DNA of 64,000 bases from Nitrospira sp. (GCA_002634385.1 NSJL01000004.1:183751-247750); one strand, 5' to 3'; positions 27,666 through 37,989 are shown, counted from the first letter of the stretch. Notes: generated from the sequence alone by a model not told the origin. Program-made: numbers and translations.

Positions 27666-28886
27666 ATGAAATATGTGGTAATAATCGGTGACGGAATGGC
27701 GGACAAGCCCCTTGAAGAGCTCGGCGGGCTGACTCCCCTCCAGAAGGCGCACACTCCCCATATGGACCGTCTTGCGGGAGCGGGAGTCATCGGGATGGTG
27801 CGCACTGTCCCCCGGGGCTTTTCTCCCGGTTCGGACGTGGCGAACCTCAGCATCCTCGGGTATGATCCCTCCCGGTACTATACGGGACGGGCGCCCCTCG
27901 AAGCCGCAAGCATCGGGGTTCCCCTCGGGGAGAGCGATGTGGCCTACCGGTGCAACCTGGTGACCCTGAAATTTGAACGGGACCGTTCCGGTGCCGTGAT
28001 GGAGGACTACAGCAGCGGACATATCACTACCCCTGAAGCAGCTGAACTGATCGAGGCGGTGAGCAAGGAACTGGGGAGCGGGGATCTCTCTTTCTACCCC
28101 GGCGTCAGCTACCGCCATCTCATGGTATGGAAAAACGGGAGTATTTCCGCGGAATGCGTTCCCCCCCATGATATTCTCGGGAAAGAGATCTCGGCGTATC
28201 TGCCCGCGGGTGACGGAGAGGGGGTCCTCCGGGACCTGATGAAACGCTCGGTACGCCTCCTCGAGGAGCATCCGGTCAACAAAAGCAGGATTGCGAGCGG
28301 CAAGAGGCCGGCGAACAGCATCTGGCTCTGGGGGCAGGGGAAGAAACCGCAGTTGGTGACATATCAGGAAAAGTACGGTCTGAAAGGGGCGCTTATTTCC
28401 GCTGTCGACCTTACCAAGGGTCTTGGCGTCTGTGCGGGATTCGACGTGATCAAGGTGCCGGGGGCGACCGGGTGGCTTGATACGAACTACGCGGGCAAAA
28501 CGGAACATGCCCTCGACGCGCTGAACAGGGCGGATTTCGTGTATCTTCACATCGAGGCGCCCGACGAGGCGGGTCATTCGGGCAACTGCGGGGACAAGCT
28601 GAAAGCCATCGAGGATTTTGACGCCCTTGTGGTGGGCCCGATGCTGAAGGGGCTGGAGGAGAGGTTCGGGGAATACCGGGTCCTGCTCATGCCCGATCAT
28701 CCGACCCCCATACAAGCGAGGACCCATACGGACGATCCGGTGCCTTTCGTCCTCTATGACAGCAGGCGGAAGAGAAACAATGAGGGCGTTACCTACAGCG
28801 AATCCATTGCCGGCCGGAGCGACATCATGGTGATCGAGGAGGGCCACCGGCTGATGGATTACCTTATCAAGGAGGTCTCGGCGTAA
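27666..28886 (+). CDS. iPGM/ApgM-family phosphotransferase, probable homoserine kinase
   Basis: 406 residues of the archaeal-type cofactor-independent phosphoglycerate mutase superfamily: GDGMAD metal motif, [14 protein letters not shown] with the phosphate-carrying Ser, [18 protein letters not shown] and THTDDPVPF. Within this family one branch (annotated as proposed homoserine kinase) is found next to threonine genes in bacteria without ThrB. Here it lies between thrC and lysC, and I see no GHMP-type ThrB in the window. Making O-phosphohomoserine is therefore the likelier role than glycolysis. The stop overlaps the lysC start (TAATG). Confidence 0.88.
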   Translation: MKYVVIIGDGMADKPLEELGGLTPLQKAHTPHMDRLAGAGVIGMVRTVPRGFSPGSDVANLSILGYDPSRYYTGRAPLEAASIGVPLGESDVAYRCNLVTLKFERDRSGAVMEDYSSGHITTPEAAELIEAVSKELGSGDLSFYPGVSYRHLMVWKNGSISAECVPPHDILGKEISAYLPAGDGEGVLRDLMKRSVRLLEEHPVNKSRIASGKRPANSIWLWGQGKKPQLVTYQEKYGLKGALISAVDLTKGLGVCAGFDVIKVPGATGWLDTNYAGKTEHALDALNRADFVYLHIEAPDEAGHSGNCGDKLKAIEDFDALVVGPMLKGLEERFGEYRVLLMPDHPTPIQARTHTDDPVPFVLYDSRRKRNNEGVTYSESIAGRSDIMVIEEGHRLMDYLIKEVSA

Positions 28887-30106
28887 TGCTTATCGTACAG
28901 AAATACGGCGGCACATCCGTTGCGAATGTAGAGAGAATCAAGGCAGTGGCGGATCGGGTGTCGCGTACGGCACAACAGGGCAATAGAGTAGTGGTGGTCG
29001 TCTCCGCCATGTCCGGGGAGACGGACAAACTGATAGGACTGGCCCACCAGGTATCGTCCACCCCCAACGAGAGGGAGATGGACCTGCTCCTTTCCTCCGG
29101 GGAGCGCGTTACCAGCGCCCTTACTGCCATGGCGATCGAGGAGAAGGGTCACAAGGCGATGGCCCTTACCGGCAGGCAGATGGGGATCATCACCGATACC
29201 GTCCATACCAAGGCGAAAATCGAGAAGATCACCGGGGAGAGGGCGAAGAGAGCCCTCGATGAGGGATATGTCCTTGTCATTGCCGGGTTCCAGGGCATTA
29301 CGGAGGGCGAGGACGTAACGACCCTGGGAAGGGGCGGCTCGGACCTGTCGGCGGTGGCCATCGCCTCGGCGCTGGGTGCGGACCTGTGCGAGATATACAC
29401 GGATGTCGACGGGGTCTATACCACGGACCCGAATATCGTACCCGGGGCGAGAAAGCTCCAGAAGATCTCCTTTGAGGAGATGCTGGAGCTGGCGAGCCTC
29501 GGGGCGAAGGTGCTCCAGACCCGGTCCGTGGAGTTTGCCATGAAGTACGGGGTGCCCATTGTCGTACGATCGAGCTTCAACGATAATCCCGGCACGCTTG
29601 TTACCAAGGAGGATGAAGAAATGGAAAAGGTTGTAGTATCTGGCGTTGCATACGACAAGAATCAGGCGAAGATCACGGTGACAGGTGTGCCTGACAAGCC
29701 CGGTATTGCAGCGAAGATGTTCAAAGGAATTGCCGATGCGAGCATCATTGTCGATATGATCGTCCAGAACGTCAGCAGTGACGGCCGGTTCGCCGATATC
29801 TCCTTTACGGTGCCCAGGACGGACAGCAAGAAGGCGTTGCAGCTGACGGAGGAGATCGCCAGGGAACTGGGCGCCACGGGCGTTACCCTGAGGGATGATA
29901 TTGCGAAGATATCCATCGTGGGGGTGGGGATGAGGACTCATTCCGGGGTTGCCGCGCAGATGTTCGAGACCCTGGCGAGGCACGGGATCAACATCATTAT
30001 GATCAGCACCTCGGAGATCAAGGTCTCCTGCATCATCGAGCTGAAATATACGGAACTTGCGGTGAGGGTGTTGCACGACACCTTCGGACTGGCGGAAGCG
30101 GAGTAG
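28886..30106 (+). CDS. lysC: Aspartate kinase
   Basis: 406 residues. Kinase domain with [13 protein letters not shown] at the start, [11 protein letters not shown] and [11 protein letters not shown], followed from about 250 by two ACT domains that usually bind lysine and/or threonine for feedback control. It phosphorylates aspartate, the first step to lysine, threonine, methionine and, through homoserine, isoleucine. It overlaps the preceding gene by one base and is followed 7 bases later by citramalate synthase, so it sits firmly inside the operon. Confidence 0.97.
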   Translation: MLIVQKYGGTSVANVERIKAVADRVSRTAQQGNRVVVVVSAMSGETDKLIGLAHQVSSTPNEREMDLLLSSGERVTSALTAMAIEEKGHKAMALTGRQMGIITDTVHTKAKIEKITGERAKRALDEGYVLVIAGFQGITEGEDVTTLGRGGSDLSAVAIASALGADLCEIYTDVDGVYTTDPNIVPGARKLQKISFEEMLELASLGAKVLQTRSVEFAMKYGVPIVVRSSFNDNPGTLVTKEDEEMEKVVVSGVAYDKNQAKITVTGVPDKPGIAAKMFKGIADASIIVDMIVQNVSSDGRFADISFTVPRTDSKKALQLTEEIARELGATGVTLRDDIAKISIVGVGMRTHSGVAAQMFETLARHGINIIMISTSEIKVSCIIELKYTELAVRVLHDTFGLAEAE

Positions 30107-30113
30107 TTGTACA

Positions 30114-31682
30114 ATGCGTAAAATCGAGATGTATGATACCACATTGCGGGACGGCTCCCAGGCGGAAGATGTTGCTTTCTCCGTCGAGGACAAGCTGCGT
30201 ATCACCGAAAAGCTGGACGAGTTCGGCATCCACTATATCGAGGGGGGATGGCCGGGATCCAATCCGAAGGATGTGGAGTACTTCAAAAAGGCGAAGAAAC
30301 TCTGCCTGTCCCATTCCGTTGTGGTCGCTTTCGGGAGCACACACCGCCCGAAGGGGAAAGTGGAGGACGACCACACCCTGAGGTCCCTGATCGATTCGAA
30401 GGCGCGGGTGCTCACCATTTTCGGCAAGACCTGGGACTTCCATGTCAAGGAGGCCCTGAAGATCTCCCTTGAAGAGAATCTCGAGATCATTCATAACTCC
30501 GTCTGCTTCCTCAAGCAGAATGCGGAAAAGGTCTTTTTCGACGCGGAGCATTTCTTCGACGGGTACAAGGGAAATCCCGAATTCGCGGTGAAATGCCTGC
30601 AGGCGGCCGAGGCCGCGGGGGCAGACCGCCTGGTGCTGTGTGATACCAATGGGGGGACCCTTCCTCCCGAGCTGAAAAAGATCGTGCAGGCGGTGGGCAA
30701 GAGGGTGAAGACCCCCCTGGGAATCCATGCCCATAACGATTCCGAATGCGCGGTGGCCAATTCCGTTATCGCGGTGGAGAACGGTGCGGTGCAGGTCCAG
30801 GGAACGATAAACGGCATCGGGGAACGGTGCGGCAATGCCAATCTCTGCTCCATTATCCCCAATCTCCAGATCAAGCTGGGATATCAGTGCCTCTCTGACG
30901 AGCAGATGAAGAAGCTGCGCGATGTATCCCGGTTTGTCAACGAGATCTCCAACCTGAGGCACTTTAAAAGGCAACCCTTTGTCGGGGACAGCGCCTTTGC
31001 CCACAAGGGCGGAATCCATGTCAGCGCGATCAGGAAGAGGCCGGAGACCTATGAGCATATCCGGCCCGGGCTGGTGGGGAACTCCCAGCGGGTACTGATT
31101 TCCGATATGGCCGGAAAGAGCAACGTGCTCCGGAAGGCCGAGGAGTTCGATATCCACCTGGAGTCGGATTCCCCGGAAGTCCAGGGTATCCTGGACACCC
31201 TGAAAGACCTGGAGCATCAGGGCTTCCAGTTCGAAGGGGCGGAAGCGTCTTTCGAGTTGCTTTTGAAGAAAGCACTGGGACTGCACCGGAGGTTCTTCGA
31301 CCTTATCGGGTTCCGGGTTATCGACGAGAAAAGGAAGGAAAAGGAAGAGCCCATCAGCGAGGCAACCATCATGGTGAAGGTGGGAAGGAGCATCGAGCAT
31401 ACCGCCGCTACGGGGAACGGCCCGGTGAATGCCCTGGATAACGCCCTGCGGAAAGCGCTGGAGAAGTTCTACCCGGAGCTGAAGCAGGTGAAGCTGTACG
31501 ATTACAAGGTGCGCGTGCTCACCGCCGGGAGGGGGACCTCCGCACGGGTCCGGGTCCTGGTGGAGTCGGGAGACGAAGTGCACAAATGGGGCACGGTGGG
31601 GGTCTCCGAGAACATCATCGAAGCCTCCTGGCAGGCGCTGGTGGACAGCATCGAGTACAAGCTGCTGAAAGAGAAGGAGTAG
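30114..31682 (+). CDS. cimA: Citramalate synthase
   Basis: 522 residues, the long form (class II, LeuA-like) that condenses pyruvate and acetyl-CoA to citramalate for isoleucine synthesis without threonine deaminase. Seen: [16 protein letters not shown], the metal motif [27 protein letters not shown], and a C-terminal regulatory domain after about 390. Last gene of the run. With threonine synthesis and citramalate synthesis side by side, the cell has both potential precursors of isoleucine. The gene converges with tag on the other strand. Confidence 0.95.
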   Translation: MRKIEMYDTTLRDGSQAEDVAFSVEDKLRITEKLDEFGIHYIEGGWPGSNPKDVEYFKKAKKLCLSHSVVVAFGSTHRPKGKVEDDHTLRSLIDSKARVLTIFGKTWDFHVKEALKISLEENLEIIHNSVCFLKQNAEKVFFDAEHFFDGYKGNPEFAVKCLQAAEAAGADRLVLCDTNGGTLPPELKKIVQAVGKRVKTPLGIHAHNDSECAVANSVIAVENGAVQVQGTINGIGERCGNANLCSIIPNLQIKLGYQCLSDEQMKKLRDVSRFVNEISNLRHFKRQPFVGDSAFAHKGGIHVSAIRKRPETYEHIRPGLVGNSQRVLISDMAGKSNVLRKAEEFDIHLESDSPEVQGILDTLKDLEHQGFQFEGAEASFELLLKKALGLHRRFFDLIGFRVIDEKRKEKEEPISEATIMVKVGRSIEHTAATGNGPVNALDNALRKALEKFYPELKQVKLYDYKVRVLTAGRGTSARVRVLVESGDEVHKWGTVGVSENIIEASWQALVDSIEYKLLKEKE

Positions 31683-31716
31683 GAGAGCGCCCGGGCACCG
31701 TTGTTGCCGGTGAATC

Positions 31717-32289
31717 CTACCCTCCGTCGATCTCTCCGTACCGGAAGCAGTCCACCAGATGGTCGTTCACCATGCCCACCGCCTGCATGAAAGCGTAGCA
31801 GATGGTGGGTCCCACAAATTTGAACCCCCGCTTTTTCAGATCCCTGCTCATGGAGTCGGATTCCGGCGTGGTTGCCGGGACCTCCTGTAAGGATTTCCAT
31901 GCGTTGACCCTCTGCTTCCCCCCGGCGAACCGCCAGATATAGGCGTCGAAGCTCCCGAATTCCCGCTGAACCTCCAGGAAGGCCTTTGCGTTGACCACCG
32001 CTGCTTCGATTTTCAGGCGGTTCCTGATGATCCCGGTATCTGCCAGGAGGTGCCCTATTTTTTGTTCATCATAGCGGGCCACTTTCTCCGGGTCGAAACC
32101 GCCGAAGGCCTCCCGGTACCTCTCCCTCCTGTTCAGGATGGTAATCCAGCTCAGCCCTGCCTGGGCGCCCTCAAGTACAAGGAATTCGAAGAGAAGCCTG
32201 TCATTGTGAACAGGTATTCCCCACTCCTTGTCATGATACTCGACGTAGAGGGGGGACGACAGGGACCATGCGCACCGCTTTTTTTCCAT
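31717..32289 (-). CDS. tag: 3-methyladenine DNA glycosylase I
   Basis: 190 residues, standard length. N-terminal MEKKRCAWS and YHDKEWG provide Cys and His zinc ligands, matched by His and Cys in NDHLVDCF near the C-terminus. EFLVLEGAQAGLSW, where the Glu contacts the base, and TGIIRNRLKI are also family blocks. It excises 3-methyladenine from alkylated DNA. It is on the minus strand, with an A/T-rich region shared with the divergent aldehyde dehydrogenase. Confidence 0.95.
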   Translation of the reverse strand: MEKKRCAWSLSSPLYVEYHDKEWGIPVHNDRLLFEFLVLEGAQAGLSWITILNRRERYREAFGGFDPEKVARYDEQKIGHLLADTGIIRNRLKIEAAVVNAKAFLEVQREFGSFDAYIWRFAGGKQRVNAWKSLQEVPATTPESDSMSRDLKKRGFKFVGPTICYAFMQAVGMVNDHLVDCFRYGEIDGG

Positions 32290-32398
32290 TTTCCGCTCCT
32301 GCAGTTCTTTGCTTTCAATAAGATGCTCGGTAATACATGGTAAGATATAATAATATAATGTAGTAGTGCAACGAAATCAAAACCAAGGGGGATGACCT

Positions 32399-33826
32399 AT
32401 GGAAAAGCGCTGGAAGATACTTCTCGGAGGCCGTGAGGTCGAAACAAAGGATACTCTCAATGTAGTCAACCCTTATAATAATGATGTTGTCTTTGAAGTC
32501 TGCCGGGCAGGGGAGGAAGAGGCGGAAAGGGCGATTGAGGCCGCCCATGCCGCACGGGAGACCATCGCCGGCCTCCCCTCCTATAAGAAGGCGGAAATAC
32601 TGACCGGGGTTGCGGAGGCCCTGCTGAAAAGGAGGGAGGAGGTCGCCCGGACGATTACCCTCGAAAGCGGCAAGCCCCTGCGGGATGCCCGGGGCGAGGT
32701 GGACCGGTCGGTCCTGACCTTCCGGGTCGCCTCGGAGGAAGCGAGCCGGATCGGGGGAGAGGTGATCCCCCTCGACAGGAACGCTTTTTCCGAAGGGAGG
32801 TGGGGCTTTACCCGGCGCTTTCCTGCCGGGCCGGTGATCGGCATTACCCCTTTCAATTTCCCTCTGAATCTCGTATCCCATAAGGTGGCCCCGGCCATCG
32901 CCTCGGGGAACCCGATTATCATCAAGCCGGCCGCACAGACACCCGCTACTGCCCTGCTTCTTGGAGAGATCGTCTCCGGAGCGGGCTTGCCCGAAGGGGG
33001 AATCAGCGTCATCCCCTGCGAGGTGAACATTGCGGAAAAATTTATTCTCGATGAGCGTATCAAGGTGCTGAGCTTTACCGGCAGCGCCCCGGTGGGATGG
33101 ATGCTGAAGTCGAAGGCTCCCCAGAAAAAAGCGCTTCTGGAACTGGGAGGCAATGCGGGCGTCCTCGTGGATGAGAGCGCCGACCTGGAGTATGCGGTGA
33201 AGAGATGTGTAACCGGGGCGTTCTCCTACGCGGGACAGGTCTGCATATCGGTGCAGCGGATCTATATCCATGAGCGGGTATATGACGCTTTCGTCGAAAA
33301 GTTCCTCTCTCTTGTCAGAACGCTGAAATCCGGAAATCCTCTCGAGGAGGATACGGACCTTGGCCCCATGATCGACGAAAAGAATGCGGTGCGGGCCGAT
33401 ACCTGGATAGGAGAGGCAAAGGAGACGGGGGCGAAGGTGCTGACCGGCGGCCGGAGGGAGGGGAATTTCTATCTGCCTACCGTGCTTGCGGACACCACCC
33501 CGGAAATGAAGGTCAGTTGCATGGAAGTATTCGCTCCCATTGTGACCGTGGTCCGGATCAGGGATTTCGAGGAGGGACTCCATGCGGTGAACAGCACGAT
33601 ATATGGCCTCCAGGCGGGAGTGTTTACCCGGGACCTGAAGCATGCTTTCAGCGCCTTCGAGCGTCTCGAGGTGGGCGGCGTCATCGTCAATGATATTCCC
33701 ACGTACCGCGTCGACCATATGCCGTACGGGGGGGTAAAGCAGTCGGGTTTCGGCAGGGAGGGAGTCAAGTACGCCATCGAAGAGATGACCGAGCTGCGGC
33801 TTATGGTGCTGAACGGAAAGTTGTGA
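32399..33826 (+). CDS. NAD(P)-dependent aldehyde dehydrogenase (lactaldehyde/glyceraldehyde-3-P DH-like)
   Basis: 475 residues. Glu in LELGGNAG and nucleophile Cys282 in YAGQVCISVQR are present, plus NFPLNLVSHKVAPAIA and the end motif PYGGVKQSGFGREG. It resembles the lactaldehyde or non-phosphorylating glyceraldehyde-3-phosphate dehydrogenase branch, in which VCISVQR is typical. The start follows AAGGGGGATGACCT. TATAAT at 32346-32351 and 32354-32359 are candidate -10 boxes, but I see no good -35. The gene is followed after 15 bases by an RseC-like gene. Substrate not assignable. Confidence 0.9.
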   Translation: MEKRWKILLGGREVETKDTLNVVNPYNNDVVFEVCRAGEEEAERAIEAAHAARETIAGLPSYKKAEILTGVAEALLKRREEVARTITLESGKPLRDARGEVDRSVLTFRVASEEASRIGGEVIPLDRNAFSEGRWGFTRRFPAGPVIGITPFNFPLNLVSHKVAPAIASGNPIIIKPAAQTPATALLLGEIVSGAGLPEGGISVIPCEVNIAEKFILDERIKVLSFTGSAPVGWMLKSKAPQKKALLELGGNAGVLVDESADLEYAVKRCVTGAFSYAGQVCISVQRIYIHERVYDAFVEKFLSLVRTLKSGNPLEEDTDLGPMIDEKNAVRADTWIGEAKETGAKVLTGGRREGNFYLPTVLADTTPEMKVSCMEVFAPIVTVVRIRDFEEGLHAVNSTIYGLQAGVFTRDLKHAFSAFERLEVGGVIVNDIPTYRVDHMPYGGVKQSGFGREGVKYAIEEMTELRLMVLNGKL

Positions 33827-33841
33827 TATAGTAAATAGCGT

Positions 33842-34279
33842 ATGGAAGAAATAGGAGTGGTACGGGAAATCAACGGCCCCAAGGCCCTTGTCGCCGTGCA
33901 GAAGCAGAGTTCGTGCGAATCGTGCCCCGGGGGCAAGCTCTGCTCGTCCATGGGCGGCAATGAGGGGAGGATTGAGGCGCTGAACAACGCCCATGCCCGG
34001 GTAGGGGATACCGTCAGGGTAGTGTTGAAGCCCTACACGTACCTGAAGGGAACTCTCCTCGTGTACGGCATCCCCTCCCTGCTGCTGATCATCGGGGCGG
34101 TGATCGGCAAGGAATATCTCGCTCCCCTCCTCGGCATGGACCCCGACGGCGCATCCGCCCTGGGGGGATTCGGTCTTTTCGCCCTCGGCTTTCTGCTGAT
34201 GCGGCTGTTTACCCGGAAGTTCGAGGCGAAGAAGGAATACATGCCGGTCATTGAAGAAATACTAAATCCGGAACACTGA
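33842..34279 (+). CDS. RseC/MucC-type (SoxR-reducing) membrane protein
   Basis: 145 residues. A short N-terminal domain has the cysteine cluster CESCPGGKLC (CxxCx4C); two membrane segments follow (about 70-90 and 105-122). The family includes RseC, which takes part in SoxR reduction and sigma-E control and is often near Rnf-type electron transport. Here no Rnf or sigma-E genes are adjacent; the gene lies behind an aldehyde dehydrogenase. The role is therefore open. Confidence 0.85.
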   Translation: MEEIGVVREINGPKALVAVQKQSSCESCPGGKLCSSMGGNEGRIEALNNAHARVGDTVRVVLKPYTYLKGTLLVYGIPSLLLIIGAVIGKEYLAPLLGMDPDGASALGGFGLFALGFLLMRLFTRKFEAKKEYMPVIEEILNPEH

Positions 34280-34355
34280 ATCCGAAGCTCTTTCTTCCTG
34301 TTGTCTTTCGGATTTCGAGTTTTGTATTTCGGATTTCATTACAAAGGGGGTACTT

Positions 34356-36455
34356 ATGTCATATCTGGATGCAGGGCGTATCAGGAATGTAGCGATTATC
34401 GCGCACAGCGGCGCCGGAAAGACCTCATTGGCAGAAGCCATCCTGTTCAGTACGGGGGTCATCGACAGGATCGGTAGCACGGAGGCCGGTACCACCACCA
34501 TGGACTATGAGCCCGAAGAAACGGCGAGGAAGATCTCCGTTTCCTCCGCCATCGCCTTTTGCGACTGGAAGGATACGCGGATCAACCTCATCGACACTCC
34601 CGGGTTTATCAATTTTATAGAGGATACAAGGGGAAGCCTCAGGATCTCCGACGGTGCCGTCGTCATTGTCAGTGCGCTCTCAGGGGTGAAGGCGGAAACC
34701 GAAAAGATATGGAAGTTCGCCTGTGAGTTCGAAGTGCCCAGGATTGTCTTCATCAACAAGCTGGATAAGGAGTCGGCGAATTTCTCCCTCGCACTGAGCG
34801 AGATCCAGAAGTCCTTCGAGACGGAGGCGATCCCGCTCCAGATACCGGTGGGAGAGGGCGAGGGGTTCAGGGGAATCGTGGACCTTCTCGCTCTGAAAGC
34901 CTATATCATGGAAAACGGGAAGATGGTCGAGACCGATATACCCGGGCCTTTGCAGGCGAGTGTCGACGAATACAGAAAGAAGCTGGTGGAAAAGATCGCG
35001 GAATCGGACGACTCCCTCCTGGAGAAGTACCTCGAAGGCGGGGAGATTACCACGGAAGAGATTATGAAGGGAATCCGTGAGGCGTCGCTGACCCGGAGAT
35101 TCATTCCCACGGTATGCGGCTCCGCCACGCTGAATATCGGCATACGGCAGCTCCTTGACGCCATGCTTCTCTGCCTGCCCAGTCCGGTGGAGATGAGCAG
35201 GATCTCCCCGATCAGGGGCAGGAATCCGAAAGAGGGGAGAGAGGTGGAGAGAAAGCCGGAATCCACCGCCCCCCTGACCGCCTATGTCTTCAAGACCATC
35301 GCGGACCCTTTTTCGGGCAAATTGTCTATCTTCAGGGTGTATGCGGGTGTCGTGAAGGCGGACTCCACGGTGCTGAATGCAGTCACCGGCACCAAGGAGC
35401 GGATCGGCCAGATCTTCCACCTCATCGGAAAGAGACATGTTCCGGTGCAGGCGGTGGGACCCGGTGATATTGCCGCGGTGGTGAAGCTGAAGGATACGAA
35501 TGTGGGGGACACCCTGTGCGAGGAGCATCATCCCATCGTCCTCGAAAGGGTGAAATTCGCCTCTCCTGTCATCTCCTACGCCATCGCCCCGAAAACCAAG
35601 GGAGACGAGGAAAAGGTCAGCACCGGCCTCCACAGGATTCTCGAGGAAGATCCCACCCTGAGCTTTTCGCGGGACGAGGAATCCAAAGAGATGATCCTTT
35701 CCGGAATGGGCCAGGTCCATCTCGAGGTGGCGCTGGAGAAGCTGAAGAGGAAATTCGGCGTGGAAGTGATCATGAAGACGCCGAAAATACCGTACCGGGA
35801 GACCATCAAGGCGTCCGCCAAAACGCAGGGTAAATACAAGAAGCAGTCCGGCGGGCGCGGACAGTACGGCGACTGCTGGATCGAGATCGAGCCCCTCCCG
35901 AGGGGTGCGGGATACGAGTTCATGGACAGAATCGTAGGGGGCGTCATTCCCCAGCAGTACCGGCCTGCGGTGGAGAAGGGCGTTGTGGAGACGATGCACG
36001 AGGGAATCCTTGCGGGCTATCCCGTGGTGGATATGAAGGTCACCCTCTTCGACGGCTCCTATCATTCGGTGGACTCGTCTGAAATGGCTTTCAAGATTGC
36101 GGGATCCATGGCCCTGAAAAAGGCCTTCATGGATGCGAAACCCATTCTGCTGGAGCCCATTATGAAGGTGGAGGTGACCATTCCCGAGGACGTGCTCGGC
36201 ACGGTGATCGGCGACCTCAATTCCCGGCGCGGCAAAGTGCAGGGCGTCGATCCCCAGGCGGGGGGGAACCAGAAAATACTCGCCCTTGTCCCCATGGCGG
36301 AGATGCTCACCTATGCAAACCAGCTCCAGGGGATCACCTCGGGGCGGGGACTGTACTCCATGGAATTTTCCCATTATGAAGAGGTCCCGGGACATATCGC
36401 ACAGAAACTGGTAGCGGAAAGACAGAAACAGAAAGAAGAGGCGGCACAGCATTAG
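34356..36455 (+). CDS. Elongation factor G paralogue (FusA2/EF-G2-like)
   Basis: 699 residues, all five EF-G domains. The P-loop reads AHSGAGKTS instead of AHIDAGKTT. The switch 2 motif reads DTPGFINF where canonical EF-G has DTPGHVDF, so the catalytic His position is Phe. Switch 1 EAGTTTMDYEPEE also lacks the RGITI sequence. These changes are shared by the EF-G2-type subfamily seen in many bacteria, whose function is not settled (roles in ribosome recycling or stress have been proposed). NKLD (G4) is intact, so GTP binding is expected. The canonical fusA should be elsewhere. GGGGG precedes ATG 34356. Confidence 0.9.
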   Translation: MSYLDAGRIRNVAIIAHSGAGKTSLAEAILFSTGVIDRIGSTEAGTTTMDYEPEETARKISVSSAIAFCDWKDTRINLIDTPGFINFIEDTRGSLRISDGAVVIVSALSGVKAETEKIWKFACEFEVPRIVFINKLDKESANFSLALSEIQKSFETEAIPLQIPVGEGEGFRGIVDLLALKAYIMENGKMVETDIPGPLQASVDEYRKKLVEKIAESDDSLLEKYLEGGEITTEEIMKGIREASLTRRFIPTVCGSATLNIGIRQLLDAMLLCLPSPVEMSRISPIRGRNPKEGREVERKPESTAPLTAYVFKTIADPFSGKLSIFRVYAGVVKADSTVLNAVTGTKERIGQIFHLIGKRHVPVQAVGPGDIAAVVKLKDTNVGDTLCEEHHPIVLERVKFASPVISYAIAPKTKGDEEKVSTGLHRILEEDPTLSFSRDEESKEMILSGMGQVHLEVALEKLKRKFGVEVIMKTPKIPYRETIKASAKTQGKYKKQSGGRGQYGDCWIEIEPLPRGAGYEFMDRIVGGVIPQQYRPAVEKGVVETMHEGILAGYPVVDMKVTLFDGSYHSVDSSEMAFKIAGSMALKKAFMDAKPILLEPIMKVEVTIPEDVLGTVIGDLNSRRGKVQGVDPQAGGNQKILALVPMAEMLTYANQLQGITSGRGLYSMEFSHYEEVPGHIAQKLVAERQKQKEEAAQH

Positions 36456-36487
36456 GGTATGCAGGCACAGTGTGCATACACACCCTA
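36453..36487 (+). terminator. Hairpin containing the EF-G2 stop codon
   Basis: TAGGG with GTATGCA (36453-36463) pairs with TGCATAC and CCCTA (36473-36487). The TAG is the gene's own stop. No T-run follows. A similar TAG-embedded hairpin is at 56319. Confidence 0.5.
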
Positions 36488-36528
36488 GGGTGTACTTACA
36501 CACTCCGACCCGGATTTTTCCGGAACAA

Positions 36529-36580
36529 GGGCAGGGTATCCTGCGGGAAAACGCTCTTTTCCCCCGCGCGGTCCCTGCCC
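36529..36580 (+). terminator. Long hairpin upstream of argH
   Basis: GGGCAGGG (36529-36536) pairs with CCCTGCCC (36573-36580), with an inner GCGGGAAAA / TTTTCCCCCGC stem. Only a weak T content follows. It could be a terminator of the EF-G2 unit or a leader structure of argH, whose start is 33 bases downstream. Confidence 0.5.
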
Positions 36581-36612
36581 CATTCTATTCATAATCGTTT
36601 GGTGGAAAAGGC

Positions 36613-37989
36613 ATGAAGAAACCCTGGGCAGGAAGATTTACCGAGAAGACGTCGCAGAGCGTTGAAAAGTACACCGAATCCATTTCCTTTGACAGGAGAC
36701 TCTGGAAATACGATATCGAAGGGAGCATTGCCCATGCGAAGATGCTTGCGAAGCAGGGCATCATTCCCGGCAGGGATGCGGGCAGGATTGTAAAGGGCCT
36801 CAAAGAGATCTATAAGGAGATCGAAGAGGGCAGGTTCCGGTTCAGCGAGGAGCTCGAGGATATCCACATGAACATAGAGGCCGCGCTGACCGAGAAGATC
36901 GGCGCAGCGGGGGGAAGGCTCCATACCGCACGTTCGAGGAACGACCAGGTGGCCCTGGATCTCAGGCTGTACCTCAGGGCATCGGTGAGGGAGATTATCG
37001 GCCTTCTGAAAGGGCTCGAAGGCGTACTCGCCGATCTGGCGGAGGAGCACCTCGGGGTGATCATGCCCGGGTACACGCACATCCAGCGTGCACAGCCGGT
37101 GCTCCTTTCCCATCACCTCATGGCGTACGCCCAGATGTTCGGAAGGGACAGGGCGCGCTTTGAAGACGCCCTTAAGCGGGTTAACGTGCTGCCGCTGGGC
37201 TCCTGCGCCCTTGCGGGGACCTCACTGCCCATCGACCGGCGGTATGTGGCGGAGCTCCTGGAGTTCGACTCCGTGTCGGAGAACAGCATGGATTCGGTTG
37301 CGGACAGGGATTTCGCCCTTGAGTTCCTCTGCTGTGCCTCCGTTCTGATGATGCATACGTCGAGGATTGCGGAGGAGCTCGTTCTCTGGTCCTCGGAGGA
37401 GTTTTCCTTTATCGAGCTTTCCGATGCCTTTACCACGGGTTCCAGCATCATGCCGCAGAAGAAGAACCCTGATGTGGCCGAACTGATGCGGGGGAAGACA
37501 GGCAGGGTGTATGGGAGCCTTATGGGCCTGCTTACGGTGATGAAGGGTCTTCCCCTTTCCTATAACAGGGATATGCAGGAGGATAAGGAGCCTGTCTTCG
37601 ATACCGTGGATACGGTGACGGCGACTGTGGGTATCCTCGCGGAGATGCTCCGCACGGTGAAGTTCAGGAAGGAAAGGCTGGAGACCGGCGCCGATGCCGC
37701 CTTTTCGACGGCAACCGATATCGCCGAGTACCTGGTACGCAAGGGGGTCCCTTTCAGGACCGCCCACGAAATCACCGGAAAGATCGTCCGGTACTGCATT
37801 GACCGGGGGAAGGGGCTTTCCGACGTGAGCGTAGAGGAATACCGGGCCTTCTCGGATGGTATCGGGGAGGACATCTACCGCTTCATAGGAACCTCCGAAT
37901 CGGTGAAGGCGAAAAAATCTTTCGGGGGGACTTCGCCTTCGGAGGTAAAACAGCAGATCCGGCGTTTCCGAAGAAGGCAGAGGGGGTGA
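36613..37989 (+). CDS. argH: Argininosuccinate lyase
   Basis: 458 residues. The last step of arginine synthesis, cleaving argininosuccinate to arginine and fumarate. Seen: [33 protein letters not shown] and the superfamily signature [12 protein letters not shown]. Ribosome site: a weak GGTGGAAAAGG before ATG 36613. No argG adjoins. It is followed after 107 bases by a lipoprotein gene, an arrangement also seen for lysA/lipoprotein pairs, so co-transcription is possible. Confidence 0.97.
   Translation: MKKPWAGRFTEKTSQSVEKYTESISFDRRLWKYDIEGSIAHAKMLAKQGIIPGRDAGRIVKGLKEIYKEIEEGRFRFSEELEDIHMNIEAALTEKIGAAGGRLHTARSRNDQVALDLRLYLRASVREIIGLLKGLEGVLADLAEEHLGVIMPGYTHIQRAQPVLLSHHLMAYAQMFGRDRARFEDALKRVNVLPLGSCALAGTSLPIDRRYVAELLEFDSVSENSMDSVADRDFALEFLCCASVLMMHTSRIAEELVLWSSEEFSFIELSDAFTTGSSIMPQKKNPDVAELMRGKTGRVYGSLMGLLTVMKGLPLSYNRDMQEDKEPVFDTVDTVTATVGILAEMLRTVKFRKERLETGADAAFSTATDIAEYLVRKGVPFRTAHEITGKIVRYCIDRGKGLSDVSVEEYRAFSDGIGEDIYRFIGTSESVKAKKSFGGTSPSEVKQQIRRFRRRQRG

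Noticed and set aside
26469..28847. 792-residue minus-strand open frame across thrC and the iPGM-like gene
   Set aside because: Runs across two well-supported sense genes and their spacer; composition (His/Arg/Pro/Leu) is typical of antisense shadows.
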